Positions 44,625-61,186 are shown, counted from the stretch's first letter. The stretch: 64,000 bases of DNA from Salvia splendens (GCF_004379255.2 NC_056041.1:14849559-14913558); one strand, 5' to 3'. The notes: generated by a model from the letters alone, not told the origin. Translations and numbers: made by a program.

Positions 44625-47600
44625 ATGGGGTGTGTAGCATCAAGACTAGAAGAGGAAGAGGAGGTAGTCTCAATTTGTAGAGAGAGAAAGAAGCAGCTCA
44701 AGCTGGCTGTACAGAGAAGATATGCTCTAGCAGATGCTCATTACAGATACTGCAAATCACTCTCTGGTGTCTCAGCAGCCATAAATCTGTTTGTCACTCA
44801 CCATTCTTCACCAAACGCATCATATCGCATCACACTCCAGCCTCACTCCCCCACAAAAGAGAAGGTAGTTTCAAACCCTCCATTTCTGCAGCAAACACCC
44901 TCTGAGCCCACAAAGCAAAACATTGCATGTGACTCTCATGACAGTTTCTCAACCAGCTCTGTTTCCTCCGAGGAGGAGAGAGAGAAACAAGAAGGAGAGG
45001 GTGGAAGCTGTGGCTACTTCTACATGGACATGCCTCAGCCTCAGCCTCAGCCAACAATGGCTTCACCTCAGAGAGATTTTGGGTGGGATTTCTTTAACCC
45101 TTTCAACAATGTGGCAAGGCCCGAAATCGTGACTGTCTGCAACAGGATGTCTGAGGAGGAGGTGAGGGCTGTGAGGGAGCAAGAAGGAATCCCTGAACTT
45201 GAGGATGAAGAAGGAGAGAGAATGGGAGGGGAGGCAGCCAATGTGGGTGAAATTGAGGCTGTGAAGGGTGTGGAAAGAGATGGAGAGAAAGAGTTGAGTG
45301 TTGTGGATAATCATAAACCGGTTGAAGGGAGAGAGCTGTTGGAAGCTTTGAAGGATATTGAAGATCTTTTCATTGTAGCTTATGATTCTGGTAAGGATGT
45401 TTCTAGAATGCTGGAGTACAACAGGGTGCATTTGCAGTCTAATATTGATGAGATAAAAGGTGATTTTTTAAACTAATTTTCCCTCCCATTTTGCTTTTTT
45501 ATTTCAAGAATCAGATTATTTTGGTTTCTTCTTGCTTTTTTCTTGTATAGTTCGCATCTTGTCATCTCCTTTAGAGAAAAAAGTGCTATATTAAGATACC
45601 AAACTCAATACACCACATCACCTTCTCTCTCACACACACAAAATTAGGCCTCTAGTTTGCTTCCATCACTTATGGAAAGAGAGATGTGAGATGTTTGTGA
45701 TTTCAGTCTCTCTCCCTCTTCGATTATCAATATCTGCCAGAAGGGGTCAAACAGCAGTTGTCTTTTATATTAGCCGAACTCATGGTGTATCTACACTTGA
45801 ATGATCAAGAAAAGGTTGTTCTTAATCTAATCCAAAGTTTTCTTTTAGTCTTCTTTAATCTTTCACACACTGTAATATTCTAATCTGTTAAGGAAATGCT
45901 CTCTTGCACTGCACAATCTACATTATAAGCAAAAGTTCGGCATAACTATCTCTACATTGCTTGTGCATTGGTGATTTATGATGGTCCTGTTAGCTTTCCC
46001 AAGTTTGTTCCTACTCCTATTCGAAATTCATACCTTCGATCCCTCAAAACCCCCCAAAACGCTCTTCACCCCCCGAGACAATTAGAGTTTGAACAATGGC
46101 TTCATGATTTTCAATTGAAATGCAAGATCTTGCCACTGGTTTTCATGTCTTTCTCTTGCAGCTTCTCTGATGTTTCATCATTTTGTAGTGACTCTTCTCT
46201 AGTTTGTCATTTCTTTTGTCACTCCGGGGATATCACACTCACACTGACATGTGTATGCAGAAAACTCGACTAAGCTGATCCAAGCCATCACCTGGAGGTC
46301 TGCTTCTTCGAGCTCATCATCTTGCAAGAGTTTGGTCGCGTCTAGTTCCTCGACGTGGACAGAGTTCACCAATGACCTCGTTGATGACTACGAAGGCATG
46401 ACTTCCGGAAGCCACTCACTCACCTTAGCAAGGCTCTATGCGTGGGAAAAGAAACTATACGATGAAGTAAAGGTAAAACAATCCCTTCCCAAACTTCATT
46501 ATCTGCTAGCACATTTTAGTACACATTCTAACTATTCGAGAATTTGTAATGCTACAAGAAAATTATTGTGTTCTAGAGCTATGCTATGGTTATTTTAAGA
46601 TGTGATCCAGTAGATTCCTTTCGTTAATTCTTTCTCGTTATCATCCCAGAGTGGAGACAGCATACGTAAAATCTACGAGAGGAAGTGCAACCAGCTTCAA
46701 AATCAAGACGTTAGAGGAGACGAAAGGCTCACAGTCGACAAGAGCAGATCAGCAGTTAAAGATCTCTACAGCAGGATCCTCGTCACCATACGTAGTGCTG
46801 AAAGGATCTCTAAACAAATTGAGAAGCTGATAGAGGAAGAGCTCGAGCCACAGATACGGGAGTTACTTCAAGGGTAGGAAGAATCGATCGCATTATATAA
46901 CACAAAACGCATTGTGTTTTCCAAACTCTTCTTATAACACACTCCACCTACTCTGTTCAATGCAGTATGACAGGAACATGGAAAGTCATGTTGGAGTCTC
47001 ACGAAATCCAGAGCAAGATCATATTCGAAGTAGTGACCTTCTCGTGCCCCTCGTATAAGAAATTCTGCAGCGAGAATCATCGGCTCGCGACGCTGCAGCT
47101 CGAGACCGAGCTCCGAAACTGGCGCTCGTGCTTCACAGAGTATGTATCGGCCCAGAAGAGGTACGTCGAGGCCCTCTTCGGATGGCTATCCAAGTTTGTC
47201 GCTCCAGAAGTCGATATTTACTCTAGGGATCGAGCTTCTGCGCTGCCGTGCCGACTGAACGGCCGCCCGCTGCTCGTGCTCTGCCACGACTGGCTAGAGT
47301 CAATGAACAATCTGCCCGAGAAGTCAGTCTCGGTCGCGATCCGGAGCTGCTCAAGGGACGTCAGAGCTCTGTGGCTTCAGCAAGGGGAGGAGCTACTGCA
47401 GAAGAGGAAAGTGGATGGTCTATCCAAAGAGTTGGATAGGAAGACCTCGGCCTTCCAGAAGGCCGAAAACCGGATGCTCGAGCTTCGGCTGAGCAACAAG
47501 GGTGCGGCGGAGGTGGGCCCACTCGTCGACGGAAAAGGCACACTGGACGGCTTTCGGAGACGGGTGGATTCGGAGAAGGAGAAGCATCGAAGCCTGATGA

Positions 47601-47779
47601 AAGAGACTGAGAAGATGACACTGACTGGCTTTCAGACATGTTTTAGTAGGGTTTTTGAGACTATGACGGAATTCTCAAGGGCTGCATTGGAAATGTATAA
47701 TGAGTTGGTGGAGGTAGAGAAGAAAGGTAAGAAAGTTTGTATAGAGGGTAGTGCAGAAGTAGAGAATGGCAACAGATGA
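44625..47779 (+). CDS. DUF630/DUF632 protein (NRG2 / ROLLING AND ERECT LEAF-like)
   Basis: Plant-specific protein with an N-terminal DUF630 and a long helical DUF632. Relatives take part in nitrate regulation and leaf development, but the biochemical role is not clear. Four exons, 44625..45459, 46261..46472, 46650..46873 and 46966..47779, join to 694 residues with GT-AG introns. I chose ATG 44625 because MGCVASRL is a strong N-myristoylation start shared by the family, although the frame is open from 44529. DUF630 continues CRERKKQLKLAVQRRYALAD. A Ser/Pro-rich and acidic middle follows (two dozen Glu-rich residues around 95-215). DUF632 starts at about residue 255 (ELLEALKDIEDLFIVAYDSG) and includes TLARLYAWEKKLYDEVK and DLYSRILVTIRSAERISKQI. 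It is convergent with CPP1. Confidence 0.93.
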
Positions 47780-48153
47780 CATAAAAAAGAAAGACATCAT
47801 TTGCTTGTTTAGATGGTTATTGTTGTTTGTAGGCTTTGATGTTTCATATTCTTGCATATTTAAGAATTCTGTCGAAGCAACTCGTTGAGACTTTTGTTTC
47901 TTCATGATTTTTTTTGTCCTGTAACAGTATAACTTGAGGGATCAAACAAGAACAGAAGCCACATAAAAACCGACAAAATCACATATATTCCCTAGAGAAT
48001 AAGCAAATGCTGAATGTGGGGATAGACAGTTTTCAACAGAATTGTATTTAATGGCATAGGTTCTAAAGCATTACATTTTGTACAACATGTGTTAAATGGC
48101 AACTAGGTGTTGTCATCCTAGGCTTGAAACTACTTCCCAGCCTCAAATTCAAT

Positions 48154-50030
48154 TTATCTCAAATATAAGGAGAATAAAAATTGAGAAAAGAGTACAAATT
48201 CGCTCAAAACGATAGCCGGAGACTGTATTCCCATAAACGGGACGATGTCCACCTGCAACCAGCTCTCCACTGCCGAGCCCACCACTGCACCAGCCACAAG
48301 TCCCCCAATAGTGATCACAGTAGCCTTTCCTGCAGAAGTAAGACCCAGTGTAGTCATCAAATAGATCAGGAATTGACATATAGTTCATTCATATATGTCA
48401 AACTGAAACCCCAAAGCCCAGCCGTTATAAAGGAGAAAATGCCAGTATTTGTTATACCAAGTTTGACATTCTTCTTGGTCATGAAGTACAATGATGCACC
48501 AAAGCTGGTGGCTAGAATGAGCCCGGGTACATCAGCTCCAGCATATGGTGCTGTGGAAGGTGATGAAGCTCCATTTACATACGTCAAAACCATTAGAGCT
48601 CCATAGACCCCAGCTTGCACACCTAAGTCGCTAGTAGATGGTGCTTCTACAGAGATGGGAGAGCCTTTGACCGAATTCTGCAGCCATTTTGGCATTGAAT
48701 CCATTTTGGGAGCACTTACTGGCTTAACATCAGCATAACGGATGTTACTACTCACAACTTTCCCAGATCTCCGTTGTGATAAGCTCTGCATTAGCAGCAT
48801 GTCATATGCAGCCTCCACCTGTGCAGATTTAGCCATTTTAATGGAAGTAAGCATTGGTAAGGCAAGAGAAAAATAACTGCTTGAAATGTGCAGCTATAAC
48901 TCGAGTTCCTTAAAAATATTCCAGCGGATTAGGTGGTAACATCACAAAAATTTCTGTATCATCCTTGACATAATGGCTCGAGTCTTGACCTCGACAACAC
49001 TTAATGCAATAGTAGAGGACTGAGTAAACAACACTTCCAACACTTATAAGTGCTTCAAGCTTTTTTGTTCCATTAACTTCTTTGAGTATCTGCTGCCCTC
49101 ATTCCTAAAGGTGAATTTTACTATAAGAATGAACCGGAGCATCGCCTAATCGGGTATTTCCATTTCACAACACAGGCATAAATCTAGAAAGAAGGTGATT
49201 TCCTAGTGCCTTACTCGAAATAATCTTGACTCCAATATTCATAGTTACTTCGCTAAATCAACAACCAACAATCAAAATGCATCAATAATTCCACAGAGTA
49301 TCAATAACGGTAGCAATTAAATTTATATTTTTCCATCTCAGACAAACTATCAGAAGCTAATAAGTCATTCAAAACACACAAAAACTAGAATAACTAATGA
49401 ATTCCCAAATCTCAAGAAACCTAACCAATAAAAGCAAGAATTCAATCCAACGCCTCTAGTCAAACAGCACAACATATAGCAGCAAAGACTCATTCAAGAC
49501 CAGTAGCAAGACAATAACAGAATTCAAACACTAAAAACCAATTCAAATTTGCACTAATGGATCAACTAAACCAACTATATTTGCAGTGCCTATTCGCCGC
49601 AACAATAACAGAATATAAACAAAATCAATCCCAAACCTCAATCGGCCAAAACGAAATTCAAATTCACAAACAATTAGAGCTAATTTGAGAAAAAAGGCGG
49701 AAAAACCTGAGAAATTGCTTCCTGGTCATCTTTACAAGACGCGACGGTGGAATTCTTGGCGCGGAGAATATCATCGAACGACGCACCTTCGGAGACTCCG
49801 AGCAATTTGAGAGCAGTCTCCACCGACATCTCCGACGGCGCGGAGTCGTCCGCTCGCGAGGCCCGCAGCGGCGTAGCTGCTAACATACGCCGGGTAAACA
49901 TAGTGCCCCTGGGGCGGAGCCGGCCCGGGTTGAGCGCATTTACGACCGGTTCCCGATGGAAGGACGTCGATCCGGGCCGGTCTGAGCCGGAGATGGGGCG
50001 GCTGGGCCGTACGGATAGAGTTGTGGCCAT
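48154..50030 (-). CDS. CPP1: Chloroplast CPP1 (chaperone-like protein of POR1)
   Basis: Plastid membrane J-like protein (DUF3353 family) that stabilises light-dependent protochlorophyllide oxidoreductase for chlorophyll synthesis. Three exons, 49707..50030, 48458..48818 and 48154..48329, give 286 residues. The start ATG at 50030 opens a Ser/Arg-rich, acid-poor transit peptide (MATTLSVRPSRPISGSDRPG). The J-like region (about 70-150) contains MSVETALKLLGVSEGASFDD and VEAAYDMLLMQSLSQRRSGK, and lacks the HPD triad as the family does. Hydrophobic membrane segments follow: LGVQAGVYGALMVLTYV, VPGLILATSFGASLYFM, ATVITIGGLVAGAVVGSAVE and IVLSEFVLFSQFLFSLYLR at the very C-terminus. All landmarks of a functional copy are present. 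Confidence 0.93.
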
Positions 50031-50916
50031 GTGGAAGTGTGTGATGTGTGTGAGAGAAGAGAGAGAAAGAGGTGAGTAGCGGTTGAGCGTATTTTAGATT
50101 TTGTTTGTGGAGGAGTAGCGTGAAACGGAAAGAGATGACGTGGCATTATTTTGGAAGTTTATTTGCTGCTGTTTTCGGCTTCTTTTGAAATTTTGGATTC
50201 GAGTTCATTTATTTTCCGAACATTCCAAATTAATGAAGTTTATATATTGCCTCATTCTACTTTACTTTATCATATGTATAAATAGATTTTAGCTTCAGAA
50301 TGTCAAGATCCGTTATTTAATGAATGTTGAATGTCAGTGCAAATATAGTTAAGATTTATAAGAGTGACCTCACATATATTTATGAAGCTCCATAAATGGT
50401 GTTATAGATTTATAATACTCCAATCCTCTATAAAGCATAATTTTACTTGATTTACTAATCAAATTCTAGTTTGAACCACAAGTATAAATACAAAGGTCTT
50501 TTCAGATTAATTGTTTTATTCTAACAAAAAGGTTTACTTAAATAAAAATTTGAATTTGAATTATAATTATAATTATAATATATAATTATAGACACGAAGA
50601 TATGCTTGAACTGGGGAGTTATGAAGATAAGAGTAGGGAGGAAATGGAAAAGAAAAAAAATGATTAAACGTATTCTAGATTTAGCTTTTATCTTTCTAAT
50701 CCAATTACATTAACTTAATGCTCTTTATGAAAATAATTCTTGCTGCAACAACATTTGTATACCGCTAAATCAGATCTCTATTGAGGCTTGAATAGAACAT
50801 TAATATTTCGTCCACACTTTAGCTTACACATGCTATCATGATACTGTATTTGTACTTATACCTTTTTGAAATAATGTAAAATATGGAGTATAGGATATCG
50901 AGAACTCGAGGCATAT
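50031..50916. other. CPP1 upstream region and spacer
   Basis: Contains the CPP1 promoter and leader (minus strand, just above 50030) and AT-rich spacer with an imperfect aattataatt repeat near 50555-50590. No gene. Confidence 0.55.
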
Positions 50917-50919
50917 TAA

Positions 50920-52940
50920 GGCCACTCGCCACGTGTCACGCGGGTGGCCTGTGTCCCGTTACGCCGTGACGGAACCAGGGTGGGACGCGTTGCAGCGTCT
51001 CGTCCCGTCCCCAGCCCGCTGGATCGCTCGTCCCACCATGACCAATCGCGTGACGTCTCGCCACGCGCCGAGGCGACGTGGTGAGCTCCCAAGCGATGTG
51101 CGACGCCCACTCGCCGGGCCGCGAGTGGGATTCGTCACGCTGACGCAATAATTCATTTTAAAAAAAATTGAAATAAAAACAAAAAAATTAATTGTGAAAA
51201 CGGTAATGTTACCGTTTTTATAGCTATTTCCAATTTTTTTTTTTATTTTTTTACTCTATAAATACTCATAATTCATCCTCATTTCACACACAACTACAGA
51301 TCTATTCTTCTCAAATCATCTCCATTTCCTCTCCAATTTTCATCTCAAATCATCTCTATTTTATTCTTTCCCCTAAATTTAATCGATCTCATGGATCCAT
51401 ATGAGCAAATGCTTCAAATAATGGAAGAATCACTTGAAGAAGATCGACGTCGGAAAGCGGAGGAAGCTGCGCCGCCCCAAAGACGCTCCCGGACTTACAT
51501 CCATCGTAATCAGGAGGAAGCCGCCGCAAGGTTAGTCCGCGACTACTTCTGCGATAATCTGGTGTAGGGAGATACCTACTTCCGTCGCAGTTTCTGCATG
51601 CGGCGACCGCTATTTCTCTACATCGCAAATACATTGGCGGGCCGGGAAGAGTTCTTCCAAGAAAAGTTCGACGCCGTCGTCCGTCCCAGCCACACGATGC
51701 TGCAGAAATGTATTGCAGCAATCCGTTAGCTTGCTACTGGACAAACGACGGATGTGTTCGACGAATACCTTCACATTGGAGACAACATTAGGAGAATGTG
51801 CTTGCTCCAATTCTGCAAAGGCGTCCGGGCAGCCTTCACCGACGAATTTCTCCGGAAGCCAAGCACGACAGATTTGCCAGTTCCTGCTCCGCCTTCACGA
51901 ACAAGTGCATGGCTTCCTCTGGATGCTTGGCAGCGTCGACTGCATGCACTGGCAATGGAAGAATTGCCCGGTGGCGTGGAGGGGTAGTACACGAGCGGCC
52001 ACAAAGGCGCCCACCCCACTGTTATACTCGAGGCCGTCGCCGACTACCGGCTATGGATTTGGCATGCGTACTTCGGGGTCCCCAGCTCGAACAACGACAT
52101 AAACGTGCTCCAGCAATCCGACCTCTTCGCCGAAGTTTTGGATGGTAAAGCACCGGCCATCAACTTCGCCGCTAACAACCGGCGCTATAGAATGGGGTAC
52201 TATCTTGCCGACGACATCTACCCGAAGTGGCCAACCTTCGTGAAGACGTGCGCTAGGCCTGTGAACGCAAAGCAGACGCTTTTTGCGCAGAATCAGGAGG
52301 CTGCTCGGAAAGATGTGGAGCGGGCGTTCGGGGTTCTCCAAGTTCGCTTCAACATTATCAAAGCTCCGGCTCGTTCGTGGTTCATGGAAAACATGGTCGA
52401 CATCATGTATACGTGCATAATTTTGCACAACATGATTGTTCAAGACGAAGGATCCGATGCGGGAAATTGGTTCGACCCTGAAGCCCCCGGAAGCTCAACC
52501 GCCAGTAGTCCGCCTCGAAGTGGAGTGCATTAGTCTATACAAGAACGATTGTCTATTCGGGCAAGGACACGTGACTCTTCCGCCCACGCCCAACTCCAAG
52601 ATGATCTCGTGGAGCACATTTGAGCAAACTTTGGTGGAGGAAATTAATTTATGTATTTTAAATTTTTTTAGGATTTTTAATTATATATATATTTTTAATT
52701 TTTTACGAATTGAATTTTATGTTGTAATGTTATTTTATTTTTAATGAAGTGTGTTTTTATTAATTGAATTCGGTCGAAAAATAAAAAAAAATGAAATTAA
52801 ATGAATAGTAATTTAAGGGACGGAGGGTTGCAGGTTCTGTCTCTTAGTTAAGAGATTGAGTAAAAAGATACAGTGGGACTCGTAAATAGTGTTTTAAGGG
52901 ACGGTTAAGAGATGATATAGTGACAACGTTGTGGATGACC
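50920..52940 (+). mobile_element. PIF/Harbinger element H (transposase-only, decayed), TAA duplication
   Basis: Tips GGCCACTCGCCACGTGTCAC and, inverted, GGTCATCCACAACGTTGTCA are flanked by TAA (50917-50919 and 52941-52943). The length is 2,021 bp. The 5' 200 bp (with palindrome 51102-51133 and gctgacgcaata) and the 3' 150 bp match elements D, E and F. A TATA box lies at 51257-51264. It is the parental type of the deleted copy F. The only coding content is a broken transposase. Confidence 0.9.
51391..52533 (+). pseudogene. PIF/Harbinger DDE transposase pseudogene (element H)
   Basis: It starts MDPYEQMLQIMEESLEEDRR and continues RTYIHRNQEEAAARLVRDYF to a TAG at 51565-51567. A frameshift follows, then AIR-TAG-LATG at 51726, FDEYLHIGDNIRRMCLLQFC and VRAAFTDEFLRKPSTTD. 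Another frameshift leads to HEQVHGFLWMLGSVDCMHWQ, and another near 51985 breaks the segment before the second Asp. The final frame is open: FAANNRRYRMGYYLADDIYP, ARKDVERAFGVLQVRF and IMYTCIILHNMIVQDEG. At least three frameshifts and two stops are present. Confidence 0.9.
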
Positions 52941-52943
52941 TAA

Positions 52944-53710
52944 AAACGTTGGTAACATCTTGAAGGTCAATTTAAATTGTGACACGGGCCTAGTTTTATT
53001 TGGGTCACATTTATGGCCCAAATCCGACTTGAACAATAGATAAACATTAAAAAGTTAGTAATGGGCCCAGGAATTTGAGAAAGCTAGGATTTAGGAATAT
53101 ACGTCTATATAAAAGTATAAAGCAGATTTTAAAATTTTGGACATTTGTGATGAAATCTTTTAGCATTATTTTTGGAAGAAATTATATTTTGTAGTTACAG
53201 CTACAGAATACTTATGATTTTAAGATTCGTAAACAATAGATACATAGTTATTATTTAAACTTTTTATTGAAATAATTGAGAGCTTGTTGGTGTTGTGGCT
53301 ATAGTGACACAATTTTTGAGTCAGCTTGTTTTCTATGAAAACTCATACCACTACTTATTAGAACCATTTACTTTACGTTGTATATTAAACGTTTTCAAAT
53401 TTCAATAATGGATATATTTATTAATTGGTGAATATGATGATTTTATCGATAATGATTGAATGTCGAATATTTTCCATCTACAGAAAAACAAGGATCGTAG
53501 AGTTAAATAACCAAGTACTAATACATATCAAGAGAGGAAAATAAAAAGATAAAACGACATAATTTGATAAGTATTTAAATACTGCTCTTCGTGAAATGGG
53601 AGGTCATTTTTCTTTTTCTTTTTGATAGCTCTTCCAGAGTGAGGGGGCAATTATTTAAATTATTCCATGCATTAAAATTACAGAATTTTATAATTTATTT
53701 TTACATAACC
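52944..53710. other. Spacer, no gene seen
   Basis: AT-rich sequence between elements H and I with no recognisable element. Confidence 0.6.
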
Positions 53711-53713
53711 TTA

Positions 53714-54334
53714 GAGTATCCACTATGATGCGGACGCAGCGATAGCTGCGTGTGGGGGCGGTGGGCGGGCGGGTTATAGTGCGGAAGTTGTCCGCCCATG
53801 GGTCGGACGCGGATTGGGGGCGAGGCGACGGTGGACGATGGATAGGCGGGCTTGGGGCGAGGATGCGTCGGGGAGGAATTAGCCGCGCCTATAGGCGCGG
53901 CGACCATAGTGTTGGACATCCGCCGCGGCCAAGACATTTTTGCTTTTTTTTTTAAATTTATTTACCTCTATAAATACCACTTCCCACCACCTATTTTTCA
54001 CCATTTACCTCTATAAATACCACTACCATAGTGTTGGACATCCGCCGCGACCATAGTGTTGTATTTTATTTTAATTATTCGTTGTATAATTTTACTCGTT
54101 TGCAATACAACGAATATTCGGCCATAATTACCTCGTTTTCTAATTATTTACACTGTGATTATTTTAATTATACCTAAATGAAACTAAAAATATTTTAAAA
54201 TGAAAATTGATTATAAAATTTGGGGGCTATTGCAAGTGTCCACCATAGTGGCGGAAATGGAATTTTGGGGATGTGGACAACTAAACTGGGGCTATGGACA
54301 AAAATTGGGGCGGGGCTATTGGGGGTGGACACCC
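53714..54334. mobile_element. Probable PIF/Harbinger MITE I with internal duplication, TTA flanks
   Basis: The left tip GAGTATCCACTATG follows TTA (53711-53713). The right tip, inverted, GGGTGTCCACC is followed by TTA (54335-54337). The tips agree only loosely. The GC-rich left part is gcgg/ccgc-rich. An internal direct duplication repeats tttacctctataaataccac (53961 and 54005) and accatagtgttggacatccg (53905 and 54028). A second inverted pair (gtgtccaccatagtgg near 54236) suggests a composite. Non-coding. Confidence 0.55.
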
Positions 54335-54340
54335 TTATAA

Positions 54341-54968
54341 GGGCATCCGCAGTGGTGCGGATGTCCCGGCGGAATTCCCTGTGGAGTTCCCACTGCCACG
54401 TTATAAGGACTTCCCACTACTCTGCCACGTCATAAGGACTTCCCACTGCTCTGCCACGTCATACGGACTTCCCACTGCACAGTGGCTGAATTCCCCTGCG
54501 GAATCCCCGACGGAATTCCCACATTAAAAAAATTCACAAATTCATTAATTAACCACTTTCCGGAAGTAAAGAATTTACGGAATTAAAATTTCGACGCGAA
54601 TAGGAAAAAAAATCCATAAAAAAAAGAAAAGTACATTTCACCAAATAAGAAAAGTACATTTCACCAAAAAAAAAAATACATTTCAATAATTACAAACTAC
54701 AACGACGACTCCTACGCTGCCACACTTCTTCAATAATATCGTTCTGGAGTCGAACGTGGGCTTGTTTTTGGTGCTAATGAAGTGAAATTCAACGAGCCGT
54801 ATATATAGACATTGAAAAAAAATCGGAATTCCGCGGAATGCCGCGGACCTATGACGTCCTTAGCTCAATTCCGTATCCGTGCCATTCATGCCTAATGACG
54901 GACGTCTGCCACAGAATTCCGGCACATCCGTGTGAATTCTGCGGCGAAGTCCACCATTGCGGATGCTC
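54341..54968 (-). mobile_element. PIF/Harbinger MITE J keeping a transposase C-terminus, TAA duplication
   Basis: Tips GGGCATCCGCAGTGG and, inverted, GAGCATCCGCAATGG are flanked by TAA (54338-54340 and 54969-54971). The length is 628 bp. Around 54700-54770, on the minus strand, it still encodes QAHVRLQNDIIEEVWQRR, the transposase C-terminus of element A, so it is an A-family deletion derivative in reverse orientation. From 54385 to 54480 a 26-27 bp unit (tgccacgtcataaggacttc plus ccact) is repeated three to four times. Confidence 0.9.
54385..54480. repeat. Tandem 26-27 bp units inside element J
   Basis: Units read ctgccacg.tataaggact plus tcccact.ct, with one or two substitutions each. The same unit occurs twice in A and twice in C, so copy number varies among family members. 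Confidence 0.85.
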
Positions 54969-54971
54969 TAA

Positions 54972-56457
54972 GCTCAAATCAGAAAGAGTGGGTCACCACC
55001 AAGCTCTCAACATTATATACCACCTGTCTTATCTTGACTTGTCCAGCAATATTATTCTGCTTTAATCAGTTGTACACCCACATGCATGGACCGGTTGTAC
55101 CCTCATTTCATCATCTGATTGCGTAAATAATTGATTGCTACCTTAAGAAATAGTATTTCATATTTGGACTCGAACCATAATAGTATTAAACTTGAAATGA
55201 ATATTTCAAATGTTGCTCCAATTAAAAACTGCAGTTCAAAATTTATTGTCTAGATTCAAATTTATCTTACAATTAGAAGTCGTCCATTTTATTAAACATA
55301 ATTTATCTACAACATATTGGGTTGAGAATTGATTTATTAGGTGATAAGAATTTGTTTCTTTACTTTAATTATACTAATAAAAATTTAATTTGATGGTTTG
55401 TATAATATAATACTAATATAAATAAGATTTTATTAGTAATTTGTAACTCAACATGAAAAAAGGAAAAAAAAACTCACCATGAAAAAGTCTCACATCATGA
55501 ATGTTAGTAGAAGGAAAACACGTTAAAAAATATCAAGTACTCCTATATCAAATAATTATACTCACGATAAAAAACAAAATATAAATATAAAGCAATATTT
55601 ATATCAGGCATCAGATCTCAGCTTCGTTTCAGCCAATATCATCCCTCTCCAACCACTCCTCGCGCTCTCTTCGATTGGGAAAACCGGTACGTAACTTTCT
55701 AGATCCAGTTTCAGATTCTGCATATTTCAATCGCGTAGGTAATATGAATTTCGATGTTTCGTTTCGTATTAGATGTATTTTGCGCCTCACATCTGCCTGA
55801 ATTTGTTCGTGTCGAAGCGAGTAGTAGTTGATCGGATTGATTGTCGAATTGATCGGTGTAGGCTGTGTTGGTGTTTTCGATGCGTCTGAATTTGGTTCCG
55901 AGTTGATTCAATTTGGTATGTGGTGATCCAGTTTGAAACACTCTGAATTCATGACAGTTAGCGGTTGATTTTGTTTTCGACTGAGTTATTTGCATAAGCG
56001 TGAAGGTACTGTGATTAACCATACAATACGTTTTGGTTATGGCCTCTAGTTGGCAAGTGATTTCATTCTAGCGCTGGTGTCGGAGTTGTGGAGTGGAAAT
56101 GATCTTGCTTCAGCTTCTTATTAACAGAAATTTAGTCTCTTTGTAAAAGAGAGGCCTTGGTTATCAAGAAATGGAAATATGAGAGCAATTTACTGGTTGG
56201 TTAGAAATTAAAGGAGACTGCAGTTTAGTGGTGTTGGTTCGTAGTATATCTTGAATGAACTGAGCCCCTAGCAGACATTCTCAGTCAATATTACATAATT
56301 TAACTGTTTATATTTATGAGAGGTGAGTTGGGACATGAAGAGAGATGGAATCATGTATGAAAGTTGTAGTTTAGCATAAATAGCTTACTCCTACTGAATG
56401 TAGCTGGTGACATTATTCTAATTTGGTCAGGAATATTGTGGATTTTTCAGGTTAAAT
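54972..56457 (+). promoter_or_regulatory. Upstream region and 5' leader of V-ATPase subunit B
   Basis: AT-rich promoter sequence up to about 55600. A CT-rich leader segment then ends near 55686 at a GTACGT donor, and a long leader intron probably runs to the TTTTTCAG acceptor at 56450, just before the ATG. The transcription start was not determined. Confidence 0.5.
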
Positions 56458-60500
<4,043 letters not shown>

Positions 60501-61186
60501 GAGAGAAAAGAGAGAAAGTGAGAAGCTCTTCCACTGGAGTATTTGTTTTGGCATCTTTGTGATATATTGTTTGGTGTATATTACGTTGGGTGGTTTTATC
60601 TCCTCTAGCTCTTTTTGAATAAGCGCTGTCGTTGATTGGCGGCCCATGGAAGCCAAGTCTCTCCGGCAGGTGAAAGAATTTGATATTCTTTGGTAAAGAG
60701 AACCAGTTAGATCCGGTAATTATTTCGTGTTATTACTTCGCCCTAGGGAAGAAGAATATTTGGCTTCTTTTATATTTAAGAAACGAGAAACATTTTGTTG
60801 CTTAAAGCCAGAACTATTTATTGCATGCATTGTTTTCTCATGTAAGGGAGGTGTTTTCAACTTTTAAATGTCACTGGACTATTTAGTGTTCTGTATGTTC
60901 TTCATCATCATGATCATCATCGTCATAAATAAGTGGGAATTTGTTTCGTGTTTTAGTATAGTGCACTAATTATTTGAAGTTAGAAGGTATTTACCAGATG
61001 AAAATTAATATTCGAATTCGAGTCCATAAGAGTCACTAGCACACTCTTAACTATTCATTACTTTTGTATGCAGCATGTGTTCCATCGAGTAATTTTAAGC
61101 AGTATAATCAACTCTTTCATCAATTATAATCTATCGAATTAACGAAGTGTGCATAATTGTATCACGATATGTCATAAGAGACGAAG
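60501..61186. other. VHA-B 3' UTR and convergent spacer
   Basis: The first few hundred bases are likely VHA-B 3' UTR (with a T-rich stretch and cat/atcatc repeats near 60900). No gene precedes the minus-strand phosphatase-like locus. Confidence 0.55.

Noticed and set aside
54385..54480. Regularly spaced repeats in element J as a CRISPR-like array
   Set aside because: This is a plant nuclear sequence, the units are contiguous without unique spacers, and they lie inside a Harbinger MITE.
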